Shown: positions 26,093-33,792, counted from the stretch's first letter. The stretch: 48,631 bases of DNA from Streptomyces sp. SID9727 (GCF_010550605.1 NZ_JAAGNI010000526.1:1-48631); one strand, 5' to 3'. The notes: generated by a model from the letters alone, not told the origin. Program-made: numbers and translations.

Positions 26093-27077
26093 GGGGGCGG
26101 CCGGGACCGCCGGGGCCGCAGGGGCCCCCGGGGAGCCGGCCGCGGAGGCCGCTTGCGAAGGGGCCGTCCGTCGGGGAGCCGAGGGGCCTGCCCGTCCGGG
26201 AGCCGAGGGGTCCGTCCGCGCGGACGCCGCCCGCAGCCCCTTCCGGACCTTCGGCATCCTCCGCTCCGAACTGTTCACCACCCTGCGCCGCTGGCGCACC
26301 CTCGCCCTGCTCGGCGTGCTGGCCGCCGTCCCCGTCCTGATCGGGATCGCCGTGCGGATCGAGACCGCCGACGGTTCCTCGGCCGGGCCGGGCGGCGGCG
26401 GCGCCGGTCCCGCGTTCCTGTCCCAGGTGACCAACAACGGGCTCTTCCTGGTCTTCGCCGCCCTCGCCGCGACGCTCCCGGTCTTCCTGCCCATGGCCGT
26501 CGGCGTGATCGCGGGGGACGCGGTCGCGGGCGAGGCCAGTGCGGGCACCCTGCGCTACCTGCTGGTCGCCCCGGCCGGCCGGACCCGGCTGCTGCTCGCC
26601 AAGTACGCCGCCGTGCTCGGCTTCTGCCTGGTCGCGACGCTCGTCGTGGCCGCGTCCGCACTGGCCGTGGGCGCGCTGCTGTTCCCGGTGGGCGACGTCA
26701 CGACGATCTCGGGGACGACGATCGGCTTCGGCGAGGGCCTGGTGCGGGCGGGGGTCGTCGCGGTCTTCGTGGCGGCGTCCCTGACCGGCTTCGCGGCGCT
26801 CGGGCTGTTCGTCTCGACGCTCACCAACAGCGGCATCGCGGCCATGGCGGCGACGGTCGGGGTGCTGATCACCGTCCAGATCGTGGACACCATCCCCCAG
26901 CTGAGCGGGGTCCACCCCTACCTCTTCCCGCACTACTGGCTGTCCTTCGCGGACCTGCTGCGGGAGCCCGTCTACTGGGACGAGCTGGTGAGGAACCTCG
27001 AACTCCAGGCGCTGTACGCGGCGGTGTTCGGCTCTGCGGCCTGGGCCCGGTTCACCACGAAGGACATCACGGCCTGA
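26079..27077 (+). CDS. ABC-2 type transporter permease with low-complexity N-terminus
   Basis: 332 aa. Residues 1-55 are an Ala/Gly/Glu/Arg-rich, apparently disordered cytoplasmic tail that contains a 24-bp tandem repeat (gggagccgagggg at 26174 and 26198). After it come six membrane helices typical of ABC-2 permeases (LALLGVLAAVPVLIGIAV, LAATLPVFLPMAVGVIAG, LGFCLVATLVVAASALAVGA, VAVFVAASLTGFAALGLFVS, and others). ATG is preceded by GGAGAGG and overlaps the ATPase gene, so they form one unit. Substrate unknown. Confidence 0.88.
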   Translation: MSRAEGAAGTAGAAGAPGEPAAEAACEGAVRRGAEGPARPGAEGSVRADAARSPFRTFGILRSELFTTLRRWRTLALLGVLAAVPVLIGIAVRIETADGSSAGPGGGGAGPAFLSQVTNNGLFLVFAALAATLPVFLPMAVGVIAGDAVAGEASAGTLRYLLVAPAGRTRLLLAKYAAVLGFCLVATLVVAASALAVGALLFPVGDVTTISGTTIGFGEGLVRAGVVAVFVAASLTGFAALGLFVSTLTNSGIAAMAATVGVLITVQIVDTIPQLSGVHPYLFPHYWLSFADLLREPVYWDELVRNLELQALYAAVFGSAAWARFTTKDITA

Positions 27078-27153
27078 CCGGGACCAGCGCCCGTACCGTC
27101 GGCCGGCGAGCCGTCCCCCGATCGGCTCGTCGCGGCACGAACGGCACGAACGG

Positions 27154-27200
27154 CGCGGAAACCGAAGGAACGAGCCGACACGGTACGTTCCGTTTCCGCG
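27154..27200 (+). terminator. Bulged two-part terminator hairpin
   Basis: Outer stem cgcggaaac (27154-27162) with gtttccgcg (27192-27200), inner stem ggaacg (27167-27172) with cgttcc (27186-27191), a 4-nt bulge on the left side only and a 13-nt loop. 76 nt after the permease stop. Confidence 0.7.
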
Positions 27201-27269
27201 AGAGCATTGTTCGACTTGTAGCGACGCACTGTCAATAACGTTTGGCTCAAACAGACCTATGCTCACCGA

Positions 27270-27857
27270 ATGAACACATCGCCGAGTTCACTGCGCAGGA
27301 GCGAGAGCTCACGCAGGGCGACCCTGCAAGCCGCCCTCGACCTCTGCACGGAGCGGGGCTACGGACGGGTCACGGTCGAGGCGATCGCGGCGCGGGCGGG
27401 CGTGAGCAAGAAGACGATCTACCGCTGGTGGCCGTCGAAGAGCGCGGTGCTGCTGGAAGCCTTCACGGAGATGCTGGTGTCCGCGACCCCGTTCGTGGAC
27501 ACGGGCGACATCGCGAAGGACCTGCGGACCCACCTCACGGGCGCGGTGAACGTCCTCGCCGTACCCCCCTTCGGCCCGGCCTACGCGGGCATCCTCTCGG
27601 AGCTCCACCACGACGACCAACTGGCCGAAACGGTTCGCACGCAACTCATCGACCCGCGCTTCCAGGAGGCGGTCGGCCGCCTCCGCAGCGCCCAGGACCG
27701 GGGCCAGATCCCGCCGGACGCGGACCTCGACCTCGCGGTGGAGATGCTCTACGGCCCGCTGTACTACCGCCACGTGCTCCGCAAGCCGATGCAGGACGCG
27801 GAGGACGTGGGGAAGCTGGTGGACCACGTGCTGCGGGCGCTGGGGGCGACCCTGTAG
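27270..27857 (+). CDS. TetR/AcrR-family transcriptional regulator
   Basis: 195 aa. N-terminal HTH (VEAIAARAGVSKKTIYRWWPSK at about 38-59) and a C-terminal ligand domain with HDDQLAETVRTQLIDPRF, like TetR_C_16-type regulators. ATG at 27270. A 5-bp inverted repeat gtttg-gct-caaac just upstream could be an auto-operator. It follows the ABC exporter genes, which it may control, but a terminator lies between. Confidence 0.92.
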   Translation: MNTSPSSLRRSESSRRATLQAALDLCTERGYGRVTVEAIAARAGVSKKTIYRWWPSKSAVLLEAFTEMLVSATPFVDTGDIAKDLRTHLTGAVNVLAVPPFGPAYAGILSELHHDDQLAETVRTQLIDPRFQEAVGRLRSAQDRGQIPPDADLDLAVEMLYGPLYYRHVLRKPMQDAEDVGKLVDHVLRALGATL

Positions 27858-27877
27858 GGCCTCATGGGGCCTGGGCC

Positions 27878-28684
27878 TCAGCCGAAGAGCCGTTCCAGGA
27901 CGACCGCTATCCCGTCCTCCTCGTTGGACAGGGTCACCTCGTCGGCCGCCGCGCGCAGCTCCGGGTGGGCGTTGCCCATGGCGACGCCGTAGCCGCAGCT
28001 GCGGAACATCGGCAGGTCGTTGGGCATGTCCCCGAAGGCGATCGCCGCGCCCGGGTCCACGCCCAGCTCCTCGGCGGCCAGCGCGATCCCGGCCCCCTTG
28101 TCGACGCCGTACGGCTGGAGCTCGACGGTCCCCGGTCCGGAGTGCGTCACCGTGGCGAGGTCCCCGACGACCGCACGGGCCTCGACCGTCAGCTCCTCGT
28201 CGCTCAGCTCGGGATGGCGGATGAGCACCTTGATCACGGGCTCGGCCCACAGCTCGTCCCGGTGCCGGGTCCGCTGCGCGGGCAGCGTGGCGTGCGGCAG
28301 CCGGTAGCCGGGCTCGATGAGCGTGCGCCCCTCGGCCCCGTCCTGGTCGACGGCGGCGAAGACCTGCCCCACCTGGGCCTCGATCTTCCCGAGCGCGGTG
28401 CCGGCCGCCTCCCGGTCGAGCGTGACCGCCCGCACGGTGCGACGGGCCCCGGCGTCGTACACCTGCGTGCCCTGTCCGCAGACGGCCAGGCCCTCGTACC
28501 CGAGCCCGTCCAGCAGCTCCCGCACGCCGGGCACGGGCCGCCCGGTGACGACCAGGTGGCGGGCGCCGGCCGCGCGGGCCAGGGCGAGCGAGGCGCGGGT
28601 GCGGAGGCTGACGGTGTCGTCGCCGCGCAGCAGGGTGCCGTCGAGGTCGGTGGCGACCAGGGCATATGCGGGTGGGGTGGGCAT
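27878..28684 (-). CDS. HAD-superfamily Cof-type phosphatase
   Basis: 268 aa. Motif I DLDGT with Asp13 (nucleophile) and Asp15, motif II in VVTGRP, motif III Lys in the EPVIKVLIRHPE to VDKGAGIALA region, motif IV FGDMPNDLPMF. The C2-type cap between motifs II and III marks the Cof/YidA group, which act on sugar phosphates and related small molecules. Start: ATG 28684; ATG 28708 is possible. Neither has a good RBS and a terminator lies 30 nt upstream, so it may be leaderless. Confidence 0.92.
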   Translation of the reverse strand: MPTPPAYALVATDLDGTLLRGDDTVSLRTRASLALARAAGARHLVVTGRPVPGVRELLDGLGYEGLAVCGQGTQVYDAGARRTVRAVTLDREAAGTALGKIEAQVGQVFAAVDQDGAEGRTLIEPGYRLPHATLPAQRTRHRDELWAEPVIKVLIRHPELSDEELTVEARAVVGDLATVTHSGPGTVELQPYGVDKGAGIALAAEELGVDPGAAIAFGDMPNDLPMFRSCGYGVAMGNAHPELRAAADEVTLSNEEDGIAVVLERLFG

Positions 28685-28713
28685 GCGGCAAGCGTAGGCG
28701 CCGGCCATCCGGA

Positions 28714-28737
28714 GCCCCGCTGGAGTTGTGGCGGGGC
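28714..28737 (-). terminator. Terminator after the 149-aa protein gene
   Basis: gccccgc (28714-28720) pairs with gcggggc (28731-28737) around a 10-nt loop, 26 nt downstream of the - strand stop at 28764. Confidence 0.55.
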
Positions 28738-28763
28738 GGGGGCGTGAGGTAAGGCGGTCCGCC

Positions 28764-29213
28764 CTACCAGGGCGGGCGGGTGTCGCGGAGTGCTTCCGGG
28801 GTCTGCCGGGGCAGGGCCTCGTGCCCGTCCGTGCGCAGCAGCATGCCCGGGTCGGGTTCGAAGTCCTCGGTGGGCGGTGCCGGCTGGTGGAAGCGCTCGG
28901 TGCGTGCGAGGGCGACCTCCACCAGCCGGCCCTCCTGGAACATCCACAGCCCGAAGCAGTCGTCGTCCTGATCGCGGAGCAGGACCTGCACCGTGAGCGG
29001 ATACGGCCACGGCAGCGACTCCAGGTGGCTGAGCAGGCCCTTGCGGGCACGCATCTTCTCGAACTCCAGGGCCCATCCGAACTCGTAACCCCACTGCCCC
29101 GCTATCGGGACGAAGCGGCCTCGCCAGGTTCGTTCCGGATCGTCCCGGGTCAGTGGGTCCATCACTTCTTCCGCCTCGCGGGCGAGCACGATGGCCTCGG
29201 CGTCTCTGCTCAT
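28764..29213 (-). CDS. Hypothetical protein, acidic, 149 aa
   Basis: Not recognised. No signal peptide or membrane helix. The central part (GRFVPIAGQWGYEFGWALEFEKMRARKG, then PLTVQVLLRDQDDDCFGLWMF) looks like a folded alpha/beta domain with many aromatic residues, and the C-terminus is Pro-rich. Codon use fits the neighbours and the frame is clean, which supports a real gene. ATG start with no clear RBS. Flanked by its own terminator. Confidence 0.7.
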   Translation of the reverse strand: MSRDAEAIVLAREAEEVMDPLTRDDPERTWRGRFVPIAGQWGYEFGWALEFEKMRARKGLLSHLESLPWPYPLTVQVLLRDQDDDCFGLWMFQEGRLVEVALARTERFHQPAPPTEDFEPDPGMLLRTDGHEALPRQTPEALRDTRPPW

Positions 29214-29284
29214 GCCGGAGTATCACCGCACCCGCCTGTTCCACCGCAACGGAATTCCTCGACCTGCCGTCGCGGGAGGAGCTT

Positions 29285-30211
29285 TCAGGGGACGGTGAGG
29301 ACGACCTTGCCCCGGTTGAGCCGGTCCTCGATCGCGGCGTGTGCGAGGGCGGCGTCGGCGAGCGGGTGGGCCGCGTGGACGGCGGGGCGGAGGCTGCCCT
29401 CGCCGTGCAGCGCCCACAGCTCCGCGATCCACCCGGCGTACCGCGCGGGCCGGGTCCGGGCGATGTGCGCCACCTGGAAGCCGATGACCGACGTGCCGCC
29501 GACGAGAAGGTCGTACGCCTCGATCGTGCCGCCGCCCGAGCTGTAGGCGACGAGCCGGCCGCCGGGGGCGAGTGCGCGCACGGCCCGGGGGAGGAGGTCG
29601 CCGCCGACCGCGTCCAGGACGATGTCGCAGGGCTCGCCCCAGCTCTCGTCGGTGTACGTCACCACCTCGTCGGCCCCGAGCGACCGCACGAAGTCCGCCT
29701 TCGCCCGATCGCCCACGGCTGCCACGATCCGGGACGCGCCCCGGAGCCGGGCGAGCTGGAGGGCGAGGTGCCCGACGCCGCTCGCGGCGGCCGTCACGAG
29801 GACCGCCTCGCCCTCCTCCGGCCGTGCGGACTCCCAGGCCCCCAGCGCGACGACCCCGCTGCGGACGAGCGCGACGGCGTCCTGGGCGGTGGCTCCGGCG
29901 GGAACGGCGGACGCCATGGCCTGGTTCAGCACGGCGTACTCGGCGTACCCGTGCCCGAAGCAGAGCCCGGTGACCGGGTCGCCGACGGCGTGCGCGCTCA
30001 CTCCGTCCCCGAGTGCCACCACCTCACCGGCGATCTCGCCGCCGAGCGGGATCGGCTCCCGGCTCTCGCGCACCTTCCGCACCACCGGGAGGGTGACGCC
30101 GACCGCCTCGACCTTGACGAGGAGTTCGCCGGGGCCGGGCGTGGGCGCGGACACGTCCTCCTCGAACAACACCTCGGGCCCGCCGCTGTGTGCGTACCGA
30201 ATGCGCCGCAT
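29285..30211 (-). CDS. Zinc-independent MDR / quinone-oxidoreductase-like NAD(P)-dependent reductase
   Basis: 308 aa medium-chain dehydrogenase. N-terminal GroES-like catalytic domain (GPGELLVKVEAVGVTLPVVRK) and Rossmann segment VTAAASGVGHLALQLARLRG at about 138-157. The structural-zinc cysteine cluster of alcohol dehydrogenases is absent, so it belongs with quinone oxidoreductases (QOR). ATG 30211. Divergent from a MarR regulator with two palindromes in between, which suggests induction by a quinone or other electrophile (inference). Confidence 0.9.
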   Translation of the reverse strand: MRRIRYAHSGGPEVLFEEDVSAPTPGPGELLVKVEAVGVTLPVVRKVRESREPIPLGGEIAGEVVALGDGVSAHAVGDPVTGLCFGHGYAEYAVLNQAMASAVPAGATAQDAVALVRSGVVALGAWESARPEEGEAVLVTAAASGVGHLALQLARLRGASRIVAAVGDRAKADFVRSLGADEVVTYTDESWGEPCDIVLDAVGGDLLPRAVRALAPGGRLVAYSSGGGTIEAYDLLVGGTSVIGFQVAHIARTRPARYAGWIAELWALHGEGSLRPAVHAAHPLADAALAHAAIEDRLNRGKVVLTVP

Positions 30212-30237
30212 GACGATGACCTCCGACCGGCCTGGTT

Positions 30238-30284
30238 CGTTGGGAATCCCAACGGTAAGCTCAAATTCGTGGGGAAGTCCAACG
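30238..30284. promoter_or_regulatory. Two operator-like palindromes between MDR reductase and MarR gene
   Basis: Site 1, 30238-30254: cgttggg-aat-cccaacg, a perfect 7-3-7 palindrome. Site 2, 30268-30284: cgtgggg-aag-tccaacg, the same motif with changes in both arms. Centres are 30 bp apart, about three helical turns, on the same DNA face. The position, between a MarR gene and its divergent target, fits autoregulation plus control of the reductase. Confidence 0.75.
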
Positions 30285-30306
30285 ATTCTTGGATACGATG
30301 CGGGGC

Positions 30307-30762
30307 ATGGCAGACAAGGCAGCGGCGACGACGGCCCCGAGTCGCATCCGCCCGCTCCCGAGCTGGCTCCTGGGCCGGGCGGCGGCGAGGGGCCGGTCCC
30401 TGGTGGCGGATGCCCTGGCCGGGTACGGCATGAAGATGTGGCACCACGTGGTGCTGGCGGCGGTCGAGGACCTGGAACCGGTCGCCCAGGCCGACCTGGG
30501 CCGCGCGGTCGCGCTCGACCCGAAGGACCTGGTCGGCATCCTGAACGACCTTCAGGAGGAGTCGCTGATCGTCCGCGCCCCGGACCCGGAGGACCGCCGC
30601 AAGAACGCGGTGAGCGTGACGGCGGCGGGGCGCCGCCGCCTGGAGGAGTGCACGGTGGCGGGCGACCGCGCCAACGCGGAACTGCTGGCCCCGCTGAGCC
30701 CCGATGAGCGGGTCCGGTTCCTGGACATGCTGCGCCGGATCAGCGGGGCCGGGCTCGGCTAG
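30307..30762 (+). CDS. MarR-family transcriptional regulator
   Basis: 151 aa winged-helix protein. Helix-turn-helix at about 60-85 (DLGRAVALDPKDLVGILNDL) and wing ESLIVRAPDPEDRRKNAVSVTAAG at about 88-110, a classic MarR wing. Start uncertain: ATG 30307 (used), ATG 30298 or TTG 30289; none has a strong RBS. Its stop and the stop of the convergent GNAT gene are separated by a single base. Confidence 0.9.
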   Translation: MADKAAATTAPSRIRPLPSWLLGRAAARGRSLVADALAGYGMKMWHHVVLAAVEDLEPVAQADLGRAVALDPKDLVGILNDLQEESLIVRAPDPEDRRKNAVSVTAAGRRRLEECTVAGDRANAELLAPLSPDERVRFLDMLRRISGAGLG

Positions 30763-30763
30763 C

Positions 30764-31417
30764 TCACTGGGCGGTGGCATCCGGTTCGTACCAGAGGCTC
30801 ACCATCGGGGAGTGCGTGGTCCAGCCCAGCGAGGAGTAGAGCGCCCGGCCCTCGGGCGTGCCGACCAGGAGACCGGTCTTCGCGCCGGCTGCGTACGCGG
30901 TGCTCTGCAGTGTGCGCATCACCAGGCCGCCGAGGCCCTTGCGCCGGTGCTCGGCGGCGGTCTCGACCTGATCGACCACGGCGTGGGTGCCCGCCTGCGC
31001 GATCTGCCCACGGGCGGCGAAGTGCCCGGCCTGTGTGCGGACCAGCACGCGGCTGACACCGCCCCGGGTCCAGATGGTGAGCGTGTAGCCGTCCGGCGCC
31101 TCCTGGGGTTCCGGCGCCAGGTGGCGGGTCATCAGGAACCCGGGAAGGTCGCGCCGCCACCCCGGTCCGACCCAGGGCAGAACCGCCTGGTCCTCGGCGA
31201 ACAGCTTCAGCCATGTCCCGGGTGCGCTCGTTCCGGTGATGATCTTGCGTACGTCGGCCTCGCAGGGCTCCGGCAGCACGTGCCGGGCGACGTGACGGGG
31301 CTGTCCGACGTCGATCGTCCACCCCCACGGTTCTTCGACCGGGTCCGAGCTGCCGCGGGACACGACCCAGCCCTCGATCCACATCCGCACGAGTTCGCTG
31401 GTCCCGTTGTCCGTCAT
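30764..31417 (-). CDS. GNAT-family N-acetyltransferase
   Basis: 217 aa. The acetyl-CoA loop HRRKGLGGLVMRTL at about 160-173 follows the beta strand AVVDQVET, and GLLVGTPEGRALYSSLGW is the usual C-terminal GNAT strand and helix. The N-terminal half may hold a degenerate first GNAT fold. ATG 31417; the upstream in-frame extension overlaps the DUF397 region and is not coding. Substrate unknown. Confidence 0.88.
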   Translation of the reverse strand: MTDNGTSELVRMWIEGWVVSRGSSDPVEEPWGWTIDVGQPRHVARHVLPEPCEADVRKIITGTSAPGTWLKLFAEDQAVLPWVGPGWRRDLPGFLMTRHLAPEPQEAPDGYTLTIWTRGGVSRVLVRTQAGHFAARGQIAQAGTHAVVDQVETAAEHRRKGLGGLVMRTLQSTAYAAGAKTGLLVGTPEGRALYSSLGWTTHSPMVSLWYEPDATAQ

Positions 31418-31444
31418 GGCCGCCCGCCCACTGATTTGTAATAG

Positions 31445-31472
31445 GTGATAGTGCTGACTGAACCTTACGCAA
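31445..31472 (-). promoter_or_regulatory. Candidate promoter of the GNAT gene
   Basis: On the - strand TTGCGT (31472-31467) is followed after 16 bp by TATCAC (31450-31445), in a local AT-rich patch 28 nt upstream of the start. Partial match to the vegetative consensus only. Confidence 0.35.
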
Positions 31473-31481
31473 TCGGTGCGT

Positions 31482-31501
31482 GACTCGCCAGGGGGCGAGT
31501 C
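31482..31501 (-). terminator. Terminator of the XRE-DUF397 unit
   Basis: gactcgcc (31482-31489) pairs with ggcgagtc (31494-31501), 4-nt loop, downstream of the DUF397 genes on the - strand. Confidence 0.6.
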
Positions 31502-31530
31502 GCCCGGCTGGGCGGCCCGCGGATCGGAGT

Positions 31531-31715
31531 TCAGGGCGGACCTCGGGCCGGGCCGAAGACTCCGTCGCGCTTGAGTCCCGCGACGAGGGCGGTGAAAGCC
31601 TCGGTTCGGAGGGGGAGGGCGGGCCCGTCCGGGACTTCGGAGTCGCGGACGGGGACGGTGCCGTGGTGGTGGCGAGGTGGGCGGCGACCTGGACGCGGGC
31701 GCCGCCGTTGGGGGG
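31531..31715 (-). pseudogene. Decayed, frameshifted second DUF397 copy
   Basis: Immediately after the TGA of the intact DUF397 gene the same reading frame continues with NGGARVQVAAHLATT, matching NGGACVQVATNLAAS of the intact copy. One base is then missing relative to the intact gene and the rest (GTVPVRDSEVPDGPALPL and FTALVAGLKRDG) matches in another frame up to a stop at 31531-31533. There is no start codon or N-terminal WYTSSYS part. It reads as a partial tandem duplication that has lost function. Confidence 0.75.
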
Positions 31716-31925
31716 TCAGACGGTGTGGAACCCGCTGCCCTTGACGCCTGCGACGAAGGCGGCGTACGCGTCGGCGCGGAGCCCGAGGGCGGGGCCGGTG
31801 GGGTTCTTGGAGTCGCGGACCGGGACGGTGCCGGTGGAGGCGGCGAGGTTGGTGGCGACCTGGACGCAGGCGCCGCCATTGTTGCTGTACGAGGACGTGT
31901 ACCAGCGGGGTGATTCGGTCGTCAC
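31716..31925 (-). CDS. DUF397 domain protein (WhiJ-partner type)
   Basis: 69 aa. Typical DUF397 pattern: WYTSSYSNNGGACVQVA, VPVRDSKNP and AFVAGVKGSGF. These small proteins pair with XRE regulators of the WhiJ family and are thought to modulate them, perhaps as antitoxin-like partners. The GTG start sits in a GTGA overlap with the XRE gene stop, so the two are translationally coupled. Confidence 0.92.
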   Translation of the reverse strand: MTTESPRWYTSSYSNNGGACVQVATNLAASTGTVPVRDSKNPTGPALGLRADAYAAFVAGVKGSGFHTV

Positions 31926-32749
31926 GGGGTGCCCTTTCGCAACTGCTCGATCATGGCCACGGACGACGCCTGGGAGGGCGCCTCGGCTTGAAGTTGATGG
32001 TAGGCCGTCAGCTGGGGCAGTACGAAAGAGCTTTCACGCTCCACGTGACCCATCTGGGCGGACTCCGCGTAGGACATCAGCGAGCGATCAGGCATCGTCA
32101 GTATGTAGAGAGGCAGGTCGAAGGGGCGACTCGCACCCATTGCGAACGGGGCGATCTGGAACACCGTGGTTGGCAGCGCCGCGAATTCAAGCAGGCGGTC
32201 GAACTGTGCGTTCATGACGTCCGGTTCACCGACTGGACGGCGGATGCAGCTCTCGTCCAGCACAACCAGCACCAGCGGCGGGTCCGGCCGCAGGAGCGAA
32301 GCCTGCCTCTCGGCGACGAGCTCCACCCGTTGGAGCGCTTGCTCGTGCGTGATCGCCCCTCGCTTGACGGCGCTCTCGGCCAGCGCGGTCGCGTACTCCG
32401 GGGTCTGGAGCAGGCCGGGCATGACGCCCACCTCGTAGAGCCGGATCTCGGCAGCCCGTGCTTCGTGCCCCACATACTCCGGGAACCCCTCCAGGAGAGC
32501 CGTGTCCCGTGCCGCACGGGCCTGGCGCTCGAACACGTCTCCGGTGCCGAAGGCCCTGTCAGCTCTGTTCGCAAAGCGAGGAGTTGGGGGTCGTCGACCA
32601 GTTTCGACGGCTGACATGTGGGTTCCCGAGTAGCCCATCACCGCGCCCAGTTCGTCCTGGGTCCAGCCGCGCTCGTCTCGTAACCTGCGAAGACGCTCGC
32701 CGAAGGCTGCGACGGGGGAATCGTCGGGATTCAACTGCTTGCGGTTCAT
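31922..32749 (-). CDS. XRE-family regulator with DUF5753 (WhiJ/Scr1-like)
   Basis: 275 aa. HTH_31 domain at about 13-60 (LRDERGWTQDELGAVMGYSG, then VETGRRPPT), followed by a DUF5753 effector domain (VMPGLLQTPEYATAL; ERQASLLRPDPP; QIAPFAMGA). Streptomyces has many paralogues, some of which control sporulation and antibiotic production. ATG 32749; further upstream in-frame starts are in the divergent promoter. Coupled to the DUF397 gene downstream and divergent from two small genes. Confidence 0.93.
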   Translation of the reverse strand: MNRKQLNPDDSPVAAFGERLRRLRDERGWTQDELGAVMGYSGTHMSAVETGRRPPTPRFANRADRAFGTGDVFERQARAARDTALLEGFPEYVGHEARAAEIRLYEVGVMPGLLQTPEYATALAESAVKRGAITHEQALQRVELVAERQASLLRPDPPLVLVVLDESCIRRPVGEPDVMNAQFDRLLEFAALPTTVFQIAPFAMGASRPFDLPLYILTMPDRSLMSYAESAQMGHVERESSFVLPQLTAYHQLQAEAPSQASSVAMIEQLRKGTP

Positions 32750-32855
32750 GGTGCACCGCCCAACTCTCCGTACGAATCGTGCAAGTTGAGGACACCTGCA
32801 CTCTAGGCCACGCTGAACCCGCTTGGTAGTGGAACGGCTACGGAGAGGAACGGCT

Positions 32856-33095
32856 ATGTCCGCAGACGAAAAGACCCCCGCTGTCGGGACGATCATCGTG
32901 GACGTCGGGCGCTGGGATCAGCCGCTGGTGGGGGAGTTCCGAGGGGTCGCCGGCCCCTACTGGACGCTCCGGTCGCCGAAGGGCGGCACGGAGTGGGAGG
33001 TGCGGCCCGAGCACACCCGGGACGCGACCCCCGCCGAACGGCTCGCGGCGCGGACCGCGCGGGAGAACGCCCGGAGCCGGGGCGAGGTCGCGTGA
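32856..33095 (+). CDS. Small protein of unknown function, 79 aa
   Basis: Not recognised by name. Starts at ATG 32856 with GGAGAGGA upstream. N-terminal two-thirds look like a small beta-barrel (GTIIVDVGRWDQPLVGEFRG, then YWTLRSPKGGTEWEVRPE), the end is a charged helix. Divergent from the XRE regulator and overlapping the next small gene by 4 nt (GTGA). Small genes of this sort recur beside XRE/DUF397 pairs in Streptomyces, as far as I recall, so a shared module is possible. Confidence 0.72.
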   Translation: MSADEKTPAVGTIIVDVGRWDQPLVGEFRGVAGPYWTLRSPKGGTEWEVRPEHTRDATPAERLAARTARENARSRGEVA

Positions 33096-33250
33096 GCGCC
33101 CCGGAGGAGCCCGAACCGTGCCGCACGTGCCAGGAGTTCGACCTCGAAGAGGCCGTCGCGCGAGCGGAACGGGACGGGAGCCGGGAGACGGACTGCCGGG
33201 TGCTGCGTAGGCGACACGCGGCGGCGGCTCACGACGGCGACCCGGCGTGA
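33092..33250 (+). CDS. Very small Cys-containing protein, 52 aa
   Basis: Starts with GTG in a GTGA overlap with the 79-aa gene. It has CRTC near the N-terminus (residues 9-12), then an acidic helix (EFDLEEAVARAERDG) and a further Cys (TDCRV), so it may bind zinc. Basic, His-containing tail. The overlap with the previous gene and the compositional match argue for a real gene. Function unknown. Confidence 0.62.
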   Translation: MSAPEEPEPCRTCQEFDLEEAVARAERDGSRETDCRVLRRRHAAAAHDGDPA

Positions 33251-33276
33251 GCCGCCCCGCGTGAGCCGGCCCACGC

Positions 33277-33735
33277 TCAGCCCCAGGTCTTGCCGGCGGG
33301 CTCCTTGATCGTGCGGTTGATGCGGTTGAAGAAGTTGGTCATGGCGATCTCCAGGTTGAGGGCGCCGATCTCCTCCTCGGTGAAGTGGGCGTTGGCCTCG
33401 TCCCAGATCTCGTCGGTGACGCCGGGCGCACCGTCCTGGAGCCGGGTGGCGCCCTCGGCGAGGGCGAGGGCCGCGCGCTCGGCGTCGGTGAAGAAGGGGG
33501 CCTCGCGCCAGGTCGCGACGTTGTGCAGTCGCTCGTCGGTGTCGCCGGCCTTCTTCCCGGCGGCCACGGCGGCGTAGACGCACGCCGAGCAGCCGTTGAT
33601 CTGGCTGACGCGCAGATGGACGAGGGCGAGCAGCTGAGGGTCGACGCCGCCGGCGGCGATGGCCTTGTGGAGGTGCCGGACGGCGGTCCACAGGTCGGGG
33701 TTGGCGGCGTTCTTGTCCTTCAGGCGGTTTTCCAT
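33277..33735 (-). CDS. Carboxymuconolactone decarboxylase / AhpD-like protein
   Basis: 152 aa all-helical protein of the CMD/AhpD superfamily. The redox motif is C49-S-A-C52 (VSQINGCSACVYAA). The His that normally follows (CxxCxxxH) is Ala56 here, so a full AhpD proton relay is missing. Divergent from the ECF sigma gene, the standard arrangement for ECF41 sigma factors and their CMD-type partner. Likely its direct target: a candidate ECF41-type promoter lies upstream. Confidence 0.92.
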   Translation of the reverse strand: MENRLKDKNAANPDLWTAVRHLHKAIAAGGVDPQLLALVHLRVSQINGCSACVYAAVAAGKKAGDTDERLHNVATWREAPFFTDAERAALALAEGATRLQDGAPGVTDEIWDEANAHFTEEEIGALNLEIAMTNFFNRINRTIKEPAGKTWG

Positions 33736-33792
33736 GAGGGGGAATGCTCCTTCGCAGGGTTACCTTGCGGCGCTGGTGCGCGTCACCCCTAT

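Noticed and set aside
28685..29050. Upstream extension of the HAD phosphatase frame
   Set aside because: It overlaps the terminator and the 149-aa gene and encodes Arg/Ser/Pro-rich shadow sequence; the HAD fold begins at the ATG 28684.
31531..31715. Programmed frameshift giving a two-domain DUF397 protein
   Set aside because: The upstream gene ends with a clean TGA and the second copy lacks its start and first third; both a stop read-through and a frameshift would be needed.
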